DNA from: Muribaculaceae bacterium | GTDB lineage: Bacteria; Bacteroidota; Bacteroidia; Bacteroidales; Muribaculaceae | Direction of reading: 5' to 3' | DNA: 41,035 nt | NCBI GenBank assembly: GCA_029060625.1 | Contig: JAIDTO010000217.1 | Coordinates: forward strand, 1 to 41,035 | In this document: one piece after another, positions 14,933 through 23,434 of the stretch | Layout of the letters: every line of letters starts with the position of its first letter | Position numbering within the stretch: position 1 is the first letter of the stretch | The notes under the pieces: model-generated | Told to the model about the DNA's origin: nothing | Databases searched by the model: none | What the model saw: only the letters and a program-made list of their open reading frames with translations | Position numbers and translations under genes: made by a program

Positions 14933-15523
14933 ATGGAAAAAAATAATGCATTAGAAGCTCTGGTCAGGATTACCAATGAAAAGCTTGGTTATGAACCCAC
15001 GACTCCGTCGGAATTCAATGATCTGTTGCGGAGAATACAAAAGACTACCGGCGACTCTTTAAGCCTTTCATCTATTAAAAGACTGTGGGGCTATGTAAAA
15101 TACAATGGAGATTTTTCACAGACCACCCTAAATATACTTGCAAGGTTTAATGGGATGAAAGACTGGGAATCTTTTAAGAAAAATATCGAAAAAGAAGTGG
15201 CTGTCACCAACGATGAAGATTCAGGATTTCATCCGGACACGATGGTCGACACCGGTAAATATAAGCCAGGCGACCGATTTGAATTAGGGTGGAATGATGG
15301 AAAAGGTTGTGAAATGGAATGCGTGGACCATATGCGTTTCCGGGTGGTAAAATCGCATAACATAAAGCTCAAAGAAGGAGATATCGTCACACTCCACACC
15401 CTGTGCATAGGTCATCCCATCTACATCAGCGACATTGACCGCGGAGACTTTCATTTCGCCTCCTACATAGGAGCAAAGAAATCAGGCCTCCAATCCATAC
15501 GGCTCGACGAACGGAAGGATTAA
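14933..15523 (+). CDS. putative DNA-binding regulator, last gene of the fimbrillin operon
   Basis: This 196-residue soluble protein has an N-terminal helical domain (about 1-85) with the pattern LSLSSIKRLWGYV, then SQTTLNILARFNGMKDWESF. This arrangement is common at the N-terminus of Bacteroidetes regulatory proteins and resembles a helix-turn-helix unit. The C-terminal half (about 105-190) is a small beta domain (KYKPGDRFELGWND, then FRVVKSHNIKLKEGDIVTLHT) that is not recognised. It lies 12 bases after the kinase gene, so it is a candidate kinase substrate or partner regulating this locus, by inference. The gene ends 25 bases from a convergent gene, with no hairpin seen between them. Confidence 0.65.
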   Translation: MEKNNALEALVRITNEKLGYEPTTPSEFNDLLRRIQKTTGDSLSLSSIKRLWGYVKYNGDFSQTTLNILARFNGMKDWESFKKNIEKEVAVTNDEDSGFHPDTMVDTGKYKPGDRFELGWNDGKGCEMECVDHMRFRVVKSHNIKLKEGDIVTLHTLCIGHPIYISDIDRGDFHFASYIGAKKSGLQSIRLDERKD

Positions 15524-15548
15524 GAAAGTATGGCAGGAGAGGATAGAG

Positions 15549-16649
15549 CTAATTTCTGACTTTAGTCCATTCGGGGAATGTGTCATAACCATAGCTGTTG
15601 CCTTGCGTATACTCCGTATTGCCGGGCAGCCTGACTTTCTTTAGGCTTTTGCAGCCTTGAAAAGCGGAATTTCCAATCCACTTCAGTCCGAAATTGAACT
15701 CCACCTCCTTGAGAGCGGCGCATTCAGCAAAACCTAAGTGCTGTATGGTCTCAAGAGAATTTGGAAGCATCACTTTCTCAAGATAATCATTCCAGTAGAA
15801 AGCCGAATTATCGATCTCGATAGTTCCGAATGCCACCTGATACTCCTTGTCCTTCTTACCAGCCGGATACTGGACAAGCTGACGGCCAGAAATCGTGTAA
15901 AGCACACCGTTCTCAACCTTATACTCCGGATTTCCTCCCTTGATAGATAGGGATTGCAATGATTTGCAGTTACGCCACGGCGCCATACGTATTGTCCTAA
16001 CACTCGCAGGAATCTCAAACTCCTTAAGGGCAGTACAGTTCATGAACGCGAAATCCTCAATCATAAGCAGCTTAGAATCTTCTGCAATTACCACCTTCTC
16101 AAGTTTCTCGCAATCAGACATAGCAGAATAGCCGATACTCGACAGCGAAGCAGGTAAATTAATGCGCTCCACATCTGGAGCACCCTCAAAGCATCCGAGT
16201 CCGAAATTCTCAATCCCTTCCCCTACTGATATTTCCTTCACTCCTTCCATCCATTTGATAGAATCGTTGAAGAACGTCGCGAAAGCATGCCGGGCTATGC
16301 GATACACCCGATATTTCTTTCCTGAAAATTCCACCTCTCCCGGAATCACCAACTTCTCGACGCCATTCGGATTCCCACCGAATACATTGACGGTCTCGTC
16401 ATCTTCATTCACTCCAAAGATCAATATTGATCCATCGGGATATTCCACATTAAACCGCTTATCCTCAGCAATCTTATAATAATCATAATCCTTCACCTCA
16501 TCCCATGGTCTGTAGACCGTATCCGGCACCTCCCAAACCACTGCATCCTCCACCGTGCCCTTTGATTTGTTTCCACAGCCAAATCCAGCGACTGCCATAA
16601 AAGCCACCATAACAATCCCCGCTATCCGATTCTTAGTCATCTTTTCCAT
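15549..16649 (-). CDS. BspA-type LRR lipoprotein
   Basis: This 366-residue protein has a lipoprotein signal with Cys25 (VAGFGC); a start at the ATG of residue 4 is equally possible. After a region of about 70 residues it continues with LRR_5 repeats (about 95-360): a VEKLVIPGEVEFSGKKYRV unit, GLGCFEGAPDVERINLPASL, then FAFMNCTALKEFEIPASV, AFYWNDYLEKVMLPNSL and FQGCKSLKKVRLPG. It is convergent with the fimbrillin operon and related in type to the LRR parts encoded there, but its repeats are less Gly/Ser-rich. It is probably a surface binding protein. It appears to be transcribed alone; no clear -7 box was found upstream. Confidence 0.85.
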   Translation of the reverse strand: MEKMTKNRIAGIVMVAFMAVAGFGCGNKSKGTVEDAVVWEVPDTVYRPWDEVKDYDYYKIAEDKRFNVEYPDGSILIFGVNEDDETVNVFGGNPNGVEKLVIPGEVEFSGKKYRVYRIARHAFATFFNDSIKWMEGVKEISVGEGIENFGLGCFEGAPDVERINLPASLSSIGYSAMSDCEKLEKVVIAEDSKLLMIEDFAFMNCTALKEFEIPASVRTIRMAPWRNCKSLQSLSIKGGNPEYKVENGVLYTISGRQLVQYPAGKKDKEYQVAFGTIEIDNSAFYWNDYLEKVMLPNSLETIQHLGFAECAALKEVEFNFGLKWIGNSAFQGCKSLKKVRLPGNTEYTQGNSYGYDTFPEWTKVRN

Positions 16650-16846
16650 TCCGCCGTTTTTAATAATTCTCCGTTTTCATTTGTTTCCATTCTTACTGAT
16701 TTTATCTTTATAATGCAAGCCTGCACGCAGTAGATTTTAGACCGCACATACCATTCATTTATTAGACCCCAATTTGCCTTAAACTAAATGGTTGCAAATC
16801 AACAACAAAAGAATTATAACGAATTTTCTATTAGGTCAAAACAGCA

Positions 16847-16891
16847 AAAATGTCCTAAAGAATGGACTCTATTAGACCTAAAATGTCCTAA
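16847..16891. repeat. short direct repeats in the gap before the pseudogene
   Basis: AAAATGTCCTAA occurs at 16847-16858 and 16880-16891, and variants of CTATTAGGTC / CTATTAGACC surround both copies. The second copy touches the stop codon of the pseudogene at 16888-17838. This may reflect past slippage or recombination. The remaining part of 16650-16846 shows no gene. Confidence 0.5.
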
Positions 16892-17838
16892 TTGCGATTG
16901 TATTTCATACCATGAGTTGCACCTGACGAAGATACGAGCCCTGATTCTATTAGATTTTTGAGCATTCTCTGGATTGTTTTGTGAGGTATTTCCTCTCCAA
17001 TTCTGACATTTATGTCCTTTACTGATGTAGGACAATATAGCTTCAGATCTTCTAAGATAAGTTTACGCAGTCTATGAGGTTCAATTCGTTTGAGCGTGGT
17101 CTTACCTTTGAAGTCGCTATCGCGCAGAAGCTGTGGATTGACGCGATATTCCACACCTCTTGTCTTTGCATCATTTGTTTCCACAATCCCTATCTCGACA
17201 AGGGGACGTAGCCATGGACGCAATGCAACGTTATCTTTCAATTCAAGCTAACGTATAAGTTCAAATCCAGAGATACTTCCAGCTTGTGCTATCATGCCAA
17301 GGCAGATTATATGTTTCTGTCTCAGTGGGAAATTTTCGGAAGCCCGTTTAATAACCTTGATAGCCTCTTCACTGACAATACGTCGTTCAACAATCGTAGT
17401 CACAGAATCATCACCCTCTTCTGCTCGCGGCACCTATTTACCGTTTCTAAGTTGAACCTCATACATTTTGTCGTAACCCGAACCCTCCCGCTCCATCAGG
17501 TAAAGCGAAAAAAAGAGGTTTGCCATACGCTCGTTACGCTTTACTGACTTATGGAGTATATTGTTCTCAGTCACACCCAAAGGCAGCTGGCCGGGATTTA
17601 CGAATTCAACTCTGTCGGGATGAACATTAATGAATATGTCGTCTGCAACTGTGTATGAACGGTGGACGAGTGCATTAGCATATAACTCACGGATTATTCT
17701 TTCATCGTATGCCGGAATGTTACGCCTATAAAGTCCGTCAGCAATCTCAGTGGATTCTTTCCAATCCGGCACTCGCTCCCATACACTTTCAATAATCTCA
17801 ATGGGATTCAGGGATTGTAAATGCAAAAATAGAAAGGC
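16888..17838 (-). pseudogene. broken AlbA/RecG-like ATP-binding protein gene (5' truncated, two TAG stops)
   Basis: Three pieces lie in one reading frame. The first (to 17434) carries an ATPase-like region: ADGLYRRNIPAYDERIIREL, ANALVHRSY, then VEFVNPGQLPLGVTENN and MEREGSGYDKMYE, as in the HATPase_c_4 part of AlbA_2/RecG-related putative transcriptional regulators. TAG at 17434-17436 separates it from a linker piece, and TAG at 17248-17250 separates that from a winged-helix-like tail (LRPLVEIGIVE, then KTIQRMLKNLIESGLV). Both TAGs fit a CAG (Gln) to TAG change. The N-terminal AlbA domain is missing; the frame is already closed at 17839-17841. Neighbouring genes use TAG as a normal stop, so this is decay rather than recoding. 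Confidence 0.82.
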
Positions 17839-17920
17839 CTAACAGAGCCAAAATTATGAGAAATGAAATCCCAGATACGATAAGAATAATTTCTCTATTT
17901 GATAAATCTTTTAATTTCAT
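17798..17920 (-). CDS. possible 40-residue membrane peptide
   Basis: ATG at 17920 opens a frame of 40 codons with one clear transmembrane helix (IILIVSGISFLIILALLGL) after a charged start MKLKDLSNRE, ending in IPESH and TGA at 17798. It overlaps the truncated 5' end of the ATPase pseudogene in another frame. It may be a real small membrane protein, or the cut-off start of another gene joined to the pseudogene by a deletion. No promoter box was identified. Confidence 0.35.
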   Translation of the reverse strand: MKLKDLSNREIILIVSGISFLIILALLGLSIFAFTIPESH

Positions 17921-18264
17921 TATAATTACGAAGGTTCTCTTGTGGAATTTTGTTTTTCTACAACGATAAATAAAATAAGGACTGTGGCATTACCCCCTTA
18001 ATCCAACATAGACATAAAGAAGATAATTAGTCTTTTCATCAAGGAACATTCTATCAAATTTCCCTTGATCATTTGTCCTATTAAATACCAATAGAACTCA
18101 AGAACATCTTGATAAAAAACCATAATGGCTGTTCATGGGGAGCATTACCATGAATAATCATTGTCGGAGTAAATGGTCAATCAAATATTATATGAACCCA
18201 TATATACTATTCCTTGTATGAAATAGAGTAATAAACAGACGACTTCTTCATTATTTCAAACACT
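17921..18264. other. AT-rich intergenic region downstream of the FHA/kinase operon
   Basis: No gene was found in these 344 bases. TTCATGG (18132-18138) and CCATGAA (18148-18154) form a short stem; read on the - strand a T6 run follows after about 12 bases (A-run 18114-18119), so this might be a weak terminator for the operon ending at 18265. The match to a standard intrinsic terminator is poor. Confidence 0.4.
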
Positions 18265-19059
18265 TTAGAAGTAAACGCCAGCTCTAAATCCACAAGAAAC
18301 TTTTGAATTCCCTGAAAACGCAACAGTAAATTGCGGGCCTATAAAGATACCAGCCTTACTACCAATATACACAGCAGGTGCTAAAGCCATACCCCAAGCC
18401 GTTTTAGTTTCATCATTTTCGCCAAAATAAACATCACACAAAATATCAAGAGGCATTGACAATAATATCTTAGGGGTAAAATAATATCCTATCGCCGGAC
18501 CTAATCTTATCTCGTCATAGTTGAAATCGCTTAGTCCATAATTAAAGTTAAGTGGGGAGAAATGAATTCCAGCGTACAGTTTCGGTGCAATTTCCCATGG
18601 AAGCATTGTCCATGAAAAGCCATAAGTTCCCGAAAGTTTAACATCTTCAAAAGAACCAGCCGCATATGTAATCTCATATACGCCTGTTTTTCTTTCTGAT
18701 TCAAAATCTGATAGTTCAAACATCTCAGAATTTTTACTTTTTGTAGATTGCGTTTCCGAGAACACAATATTTGTCTGTCCTACAATATCCGAGTTGTTTT
18801 GAGGTACAAATTGCTCAATATATTGTGCCTGAACAAAACCGAATCCTCCATTATATTTAACTTTTGCCCACCCCTTTTTGATTGATAGAACTTCTATTTG
18901 GCTACCGCTATTAAATGTCCCTAATATGTTGGCACTGGAAGATGCTGCCTCTCTAATGTTAAGAGGAGATGACGATGTTACCTTATAGTTGTTTTCGGCA
19001 AATGCTGCAACAACTATAAATACCATCATTAGCGTAGAAATAACTCTATTGAATCTCAT
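18265..19059 (-). CDS. SH3b domain / outer-membrane beta-barrel-like protein
   Basis: This 264-residue protein has a signal peptide (about 1-21, ending VAAFA), a bacterial SH3 domain (about 25-85: SSSPLNIREAASSSANILG, then IEVLSIKKGWAKVKYNGGFG and FVQAQYIE), a polar linker (86-125) and a C-terminal stretch of alternating strands (130-264: GVYEITYAAGSFEDV, IRLGPAIGYYF, GIFIGPQFTVAF) ending in an aromatic residue (GFRAGVYF), typical of outer-membrane barrels. SH3b domains often bind peptidoglycan, so this protein could link cell wall and outer membrane. It is the last gene of the FHA/kinase operon, 18 bases after the preceding gene. Confidence 0.78.
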   Translation of the reverse strand: MRFNRVISTLMMVFIVVAAFAENNYKVTSSSPLNIREAASSSANILGTFNSGSQIEVLSIKKGWAKVKYNGGFGFVQAQYIEQFVPQNNSDIVGQTNIVFSETQSTKSKNSEMFELSDFESERKTGVYEITYAAGSFEDVKLSGTYGFSWTMLPWEIAPKLYAGIHFSPLNFNYGLSDFNYDEIRLGPAIGYYFTPKILLSMPLDILCDVYFGENDETKTAWGMALAPAVYIGSKAGIFIGPQFTVAFSGNSKVSCGFRAGVYF

Positions 19060-19077
19060 TATTTCGGATTTTGAAGA

Positions 19078-20352
19078 TTATCCAACTGCTTCTTGACCGG
19101 AAATCTTGAAGATAATTATCTTATTAGTAAGGGGGTCATAAACACCATATATTCCTGTTGCACCAGTTGGAATGGTATATTCTATTTTTGAGATACCATT
19201 TACACTGGTTTCAATAGATTTGGGAAGAATGGCGTTCTTAACCATATCCTCAAATGTGAAGCCATAGTAATTTGATTTGGCTTTCTTGTCTTGATATTTG
19301 CGGATACGGATAAGTTTCAGTTGCTGTGCTTTTGCATTATCCATATGGAATTCTGCCGTAATAACCTGAGGATTTGATTGTGAAAGATTGATTTTCAGAG
19401 AATCTGTATCAACAGTAACAATTCCGGATATTTCTTTAGTTGGATTCAATGATGCCACATTGCGATTGATTGCACCTTGTCCATCTTCAAGAACAATGTC
19501 GGTCAGAGGCTTATAGTGTGGATTTTTCTCCTTGCGATATTCAACTATGTCGGCAAGATTAAGGCTCATTGATGAACCATTATCAAGCTGAATGAGCAGA
19601 TAATCGTTAGTGATTTCATCGCTATCAGAGTAGTTACGCTCAAATATAACACCGCGATGTGTTCCACCATTCTTCATCTGAACAATGTCGATCAAGTCAG
19701 ACTGTTCGAGAAGTGTTTGATTTGGGTTAATCTTGAAGCGGTTGTCTTTCATTACTTCTTCGGTGTTAAACACCTCTATTACTCCGTTATCACGGAGGAG
19801 ACTCATTGTTTCTCCGGGTACTTCTTCGATGTATTGACCTTCGTATTCCAAGCCCGAAGCCAATTTATAGCGACGGTTAATACCGGAAAGGAGTAACTTG
19901 GGTCGTTTGTCTGCCCTTACAACCTGAATTGTATCCCAATTAAGCGAATATGTATTGGGGGTAAGTTCAAGATAACGGACTTTTGCGCCCTTTTCAAGAA
20001 TGCGTACACGATTGATTGAGCCGTTTGTTGTAATGATGTCACTAAGCAGGAGGGTACGACCATTACCAACACCGTTAAAAGCATCGTTATCTTCAGCCCA
20101 CTGCTTCCATTCGGACGAAAGAGACGAGACTTTTACTTCGTTGTCAACAATAGACTTTACTTCCTTATTCGGAAGCAAAACTGTCGCTTTAGATGTTGTA
20201 AACGTGAAGTTTTCACCGGGACGCTGACGTGAGATATAACCGGTCAGTTCCGTGCCATCTTTCAGGACAACCGTAAGGTTATCCTGAGCTGAGGCGGATG
20301 CCAGCCCTGCAATCAGTGCAAAGCCGAACAGAAGTGCTTTAGTTACTTTCAT
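19078..20352 (-). CDS. secreted beta-rich protein of unknown function
   Basis: This 424-residue protein has a clear signal peptide (1-22, ending ASASAQ). The mature part shows repeated short units of the type LKDGTELTGYISR, TTNGSINRVRIL, MKNGGTHRGVIFER and EDGQGAI, each followed by a strand and a V-x-x-I or D-I segment, suggesting several Sm-like or RHS-like small beta modules that recur about every 70-80 residues. No catalytic motif is evident and I do not recognise the family. It overlaps the S41 protease gene by 14 bases, so coupled translation is likely. A periplasmic partner or substrate of that protease is a reasonable guess, not more. Confidence 0.7.
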   Translation of the reverse strand: MKVTKALLFGFALIAGLASASAQDNLTVVLKDGTELTGYISRQRPGENFTFTTSKATVLLPNKEVKSIVDNEVKVSSLSSEWKQWAEDNDAFNGVGNGRTLLLSDIITTNGSINRVRILEKGAKVRYLELTPNTYSLNWDTIQVVRADKRPKLLLSGINRRYKLASGLEYEGQYIEEVPGETMSLLRDNGVIEVFNTEEVMKDNRFKINPNQTLLEQSDLIDIVQMKNGGTHRGVIFERNYSDSDEITNDYLLIQLDNGSSMSLNLADIVEYRKEKNPHYKPLTDIVLEDGQGAINRNVASLNPTKEISGIVTVDTDSLKINLSQSNPQVITAEFHMDNAKAQQLKLIRIRKYQDKKAKSNYYGFTFEDMVKNAILPKSIETSVNGISKIEYTIPTGATGIYGVYDPLTNKIIIFKISGQEAVG

Positions 20353-21694
20353 TATAGTGCTTGTTTTTATATTCAGTTACGTATGATGGATCACCTATAG
20401 GGGTGAGAGAGTTTTCAAAATTAGAGCGCAAGTTTATATGTTGAATATTCGTATTAAATGGATTTGAATTGATGATAGAGAACGCAATATTTAATAATGG
20501 TTCATCCAAATCTCCCAAATCCTTTTTGGCGACATTATAGCCTTCGGCGATATAAAAATCAGGAAAAAGTCCGCTATCTGAAACAGTTTCGCCGCCTTTA
20601 TTATAATATTGCATAGTGATTGGCTGGATAGCATATTTGAAGCGGTGATCGCTTATAGTATATGATCCAACACCTTTTCCAACCGTAGCCTCTCCAATTT
20701 GTATGACTTCCATATAAGGTTTTAAGCATAATATGGTTGCCTCACTTGCTGAGGCAGTATGATTCGAAGTCAATACATATAACCGAGAAAGATTTAATGG
20801 AATTATTGGATACCCTCCTTTTGAATGATCATCATCAATTGATGGAAATCCAAAATTATCAAACAACTCAGCATAACCAGTCGCAATAATGTTTTCTTTT
20901 GATATACGGTCGTTGTATTTTGTAATTTGAAAAATGTCACCATATGCTAATTCCGGAGCTATACAGTTTGTCAAATATTTGCAAGTTTTTACGTATCCAC
21001 CCGGATTATATCGCAAATCAAGGACAAGATTGTCAATCCCTTTTTCTTGAAACTTTTTCAACGAAGGAATCAAATCCTCAATACTGTCAAATTCTTTATA
21101 GCATAGATAACCCGTGCCATTGGAGTATATAGAATCCAGTAGTACCGTAGATTGTTTAGATGTATTTGATATAGATAAGGTTATGGTATTTTTATCGTAT
21201 GAGAAGCGCTCATCCTTAACTATAACCTTAGTATACTGTATTGTGGTGTTATCTTGGAAGATTATGTCAATCCAATCTCCTCGCTTCAATGACGTTTTGG
21301 TTACAATAGAATTATCCACATACAGTACCAGAGAAGCTGTATTATTATGACAATCTTTATATGTTTGATACAATATGGGATTTGCCCTTTCCGATGTTGG
21401 CGTATATGAACTATTTGTTAGCATATACGAAAACCGGTCTTTTTCACTAAGAAGTTCAGAGAAGAATTCCTTGGGTGTTTGGTCGTAATTGCAACTTGTT
21501 GAGTCAGGAAGATCTTCTCGCCACAGATAGTGTTGGTTCATTTGAGCATAAATCCATTTATTCTGCTCAAAATAAACATTGTTGGTAGGATTATCAACAG
21601 AAGGTTCTACCGGAGAGGGCATATCCTCTTCGGTAGAACAACTGTTGATTGCTGTTGTCAATAGGCTAAGAATAAGTATTCTTATTACCTTCAT
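20339..21694 (-). CDS. S41 family C-terminal processing peptidase, lipoprotein
   Basis: This 451-residue protein has a lipoprotein signal with Cys19 (TAINSC) and an S41 fold. An N-terminal helical region (about 40-90, QNKWIYAQMNQHYLWRE) is followed by a degenerate PDZ-like part (110-170) and the protease core: NLVLDLRYNPGGYV (about 222-235), TSNHTASASEA with Ser315 as probable nucleophile, and IGEATVGKGVG with Lys340 as general base. The Ser-Lys spacing of 25 matches the family. The enzyme would act in the periplasm or at the cell surface, trimming C-termini of envelope proteins. It is encoded 3 bases after a lipoprotein gene in the FHA/kinase operon and may carry out a proteolytic output of that pathway. 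Confidence 0.87.
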   Translation of the reverse strand: MKVIRILILSLLTTAINSCSTEEDMPSPVEPSVDNPTNNVYFEQNKWIYAQMNQHYLWREDLPDSTSCNYDQTPKEFFSELLSEKDRFSYMLTNSSYTPTSERANPILYQTYKDCHNNTASLVLYVDNSIVTKTSLKRGDWIDIIFQDNTTIQYTKVIVKDERFSYDKNTITLSISNTSKQSTVLLDSIYSNGTGYLCYKEFDSIEDLIPSLKKFQEKGIDNLVLDLRYNPGGYVKTCKYLTNCIAPELAYGDIFQITKYNDRISKENIIATGYAELFDNFGFPSIDDDHSKGGYPIIPLNLSRLYVLTSNHTASASEATILCLKPYMEVIQIGEATVGKGVGSYTISDHRFKYAIQPITMQYYNKGGETVSDSGLFPDFYIAEGYNVAKKDLGDLDEPLLNIAFSIINSNPFNTNIQHINLRSNFENSLTPIGDPSYVTEYKNKHYNESN

Positions 21695-21697
21695 CGA

Positions 21698-22735
21698 TTA
21701 TTTCTGTTTGAGATAATTAATAGCTTTCACTGAAACCGGTGTGTTCTCAAGTTCAATGTTGAAATCTACATTTTGCTCAAATTTAGTATTTGCCTTTTGG
21801 ATTTTGGCAGGAGCATTTGCAGAAATCTCCAAGTCGTACCAGCCAGCTTCATCATTAGCAACGTCGAGTTCAAAATAGTATTCTTTACCTGCTTCAATGT
21901 CAACAACGGCAGGATCGCCCCAGCTATAACGTCTTGAAGCTGTCTCAGCAACCCATTTTAATTTTACATTTTTCATAGGGAACTTGAAACAGTAACCATA
22001 ACCTCCTACATATTGGCTATTTCTTTTATGAGAGTACCAAATGTAATCATAATCAGAGCTTGATTTGATTGAGAATGTAGGTTCGCCATATGAGTTCAGT
22101 GTCAAGTCACTTGATGCTTGATTACCTAATAATTTGAATGTCTCAACGTTGATTGCCACGCCATTGTCATTGTAATCAAGACATGCGTTCCAATCATCTA
22201 TGTGGCATACTATAAGTGCTCCAGCAGGTTTGACTTTTATGTTGATGTCACGTGAGTTTGAAGTAATAATTTGATTCTCGGTAGTAAGTCCTAAGATTGC
22301 ACGAGCGCCACCAATATAATTAGTGTAAGTAAGAGTAGTAGTATTAAGTCTCTCTTGGCCACTTAATGTGTAAAACTCGTCTACTGCTGATGATGTTTTA
22401 CCAACTACATCTGTTAATGCAACGGTTGTATAATCACCTTCCGCCAAATTGAAATTAAATGTCTGAATATGTGTGTAATCCGGCGAAAATGATTCACCTG
22501 ATTCAACCAATACACCCTTGTTGTTGAAAACGAGTAAGCGTACACGAAGCTGATAGTTAGAACCGAGGGATGTTAAATCACCAACATCCCATTCCTCATA
22601 TGAGGAAATAACTGTAGACGGATCTACTTTGAAAGCTGTGGTATGAGTAACGGGGATGTCATCATTGGAACAAGACGACAGAATCACAGTGAAAAGCACT
22701 GCGAAGATTGCGAGGTATTTTTTCATCTGTTTCAT
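21698..22735 (-). CDS. lipoprotein of unknown function (DUF4493-like pattern)
   Basis: This 345-residue protein has a lipoprotein signal with Cys22 (VILSSC); the ATG at residue 4 is an alternative start. The rest is beta-rich and reads like two Ig-type sandwiches: SYQLRVRLLVFNNKGVLVE with GDYTTVALTDVVG (about 60-130), then an NIKVKPAGALIVCHIDDW region (165-190) and a second set of strands to about 310 (KEYYFELDVANDEAGWYDL). This fits Bacteroidetes surface lipoproteins of the DUF4493/fimbrillin-like type, but the family match is from memory only. It lies 3 bases downstream of the barrel gene; a role as an exported partner of the protease encoded next is plausible. Confidence 0.68.
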   Translation of the reverse strand: MKQMKKYLAIFAVLFTVILSSCSNDDIPVTHTTAFKVDPSTVISSYEEWDVGDLTSLGSNYQLRVRLLVFNNKGVLVESGESFSPDYTHIQTFNFNLAEGDYTTVALTDVVGKTSSAVDEFYTLSGQERLNTTTLTYTNYIGGARAILGLTTENQIITSNSRDINIKVKPAGALIVCHIDDWNACLDYNDNGVAINVETFKLLGNQASSDLTLNSYGEPTFSIKSSSDYDYIWYSHKRNSQYVGGYGYCFKFPMKNVKLKWVAETASRRYSWGDPAVVDIEAGKEYYFELDVANDEAGWYDLEISANAPAKIQKANTKFEQNVDFNIELENTPVSVKAINYLKQK

Positions 22736-22738
22736 CTT

Positions 22739-23419
22739 TTATTTGATTACGTTAAATAGCCAGCCTATTCCGAGAGAGATAGTGCTCACCTTAGTTTGAA
22801 AGTTGCCGGCAATGTCGCTATTACCCAAGTTGTAACGAAGGTCTGCGGTAAAGCCATTTTTGAGTTTGCAATTAACTCCAATGGAAAGCATTACATCGTA
22901 TGCTTTCATCTTGTCCATCTGATAAACCGCGTTATTGTACTTGAACTCTTTAGGAGATGCTGAAAACGCACCAGTGAATGTCGGGCCAACTTCCGCAGCG
23001 AATGTAGGAAGAAAGTACCATTGGAACAGAACCGGGATTTCAAAGCAGCTCATGTTGATATTCTCCACATCTGTCTTCAGTGAATGCATGGAGTATAGAG
23101 CTTCAAGCTGAACACCGAAACGCTCAGTTCCGAAAGGTTTGCCTGCAGGTCTACCAAATCGGAGATTTACGGCAGCTCCAGCGGAGAAGCCAATGTTTCC
23201 TGTCATGCCAAGATCCATTCCATCCGGGTCACCGGCTATAGAATAGTTGACACCAACTTTTGGCCCTATTGAAAGGGCATAGGGCTTGTAGACAATCGTC
23301 CCCGAGTTGATATTGTAATTGACAAAATCATCGTCATCAACAGGGACTATGCCTTGAGCCGACGCAGAAACTGCCAATCCGACAGCCAAAGCGAAAGTTA
23401 GAAGAACTCGTCTAAACAT
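22739..23419 (-). CDS. outer-membrane beta-barrel protein (PorT-like)
   Basis: This 226-residue protein has a signal peptide (about 1-21, ending SASAQ) and a barrel of roughly eight strands: LSIGPKVGVNYSIAG, GFSAGAAVNLRFG, RFGVQLEALYSMHSL, FEIPVLFQWYFLPTFAAEVGPTF in two parts, VMLSIGVNCKLKNGF, FTADLRYNLGNSD, and the closing ISLGIGWLFNVIK. This matches the OMP_b-brl_2 / PorT-like barrel family common in Bacteroidetes. Such small barrels have structural or assembly roles rather than transport. It is positioned mid-operon between the WG-repeat gene (15-base gap) and a lipoprotein gene (3-base gap), so an outer-membrane part of the same system is likely. Confidence 0.82.
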   Translation of the reverse strand: MFRRVLLTFALAVGLAVSASAQGIVPVDDDDFVNYNINSGTIVYKPYALSIGPKVGVNYSIAGDPDGMDLGMTGNIGFSAGAAVNLRFGRPAGKPFGTERFGVQLEALYSMHSLKTDVENINMSCFEIPVLFQWYFLPTFAAEVGPTFTGAFSASPKEFKYNNAVYQMDKMKAYDVMLSIGVNCKLKNGFTADLRYNLGNSDIAGNFQTKVSTISLGIGWLFNVIK

Positions 23420-23434
23420 AGATATTGTTATTGA

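Noticed and set aside
16888-17838. Reading the two TAG codons as a recoded sense codon
   Set aside because: Several intact genes here end in TAG (12308-12310, 35200-35202, 39666-39668), and the pseudogene also lacks its 5' part.
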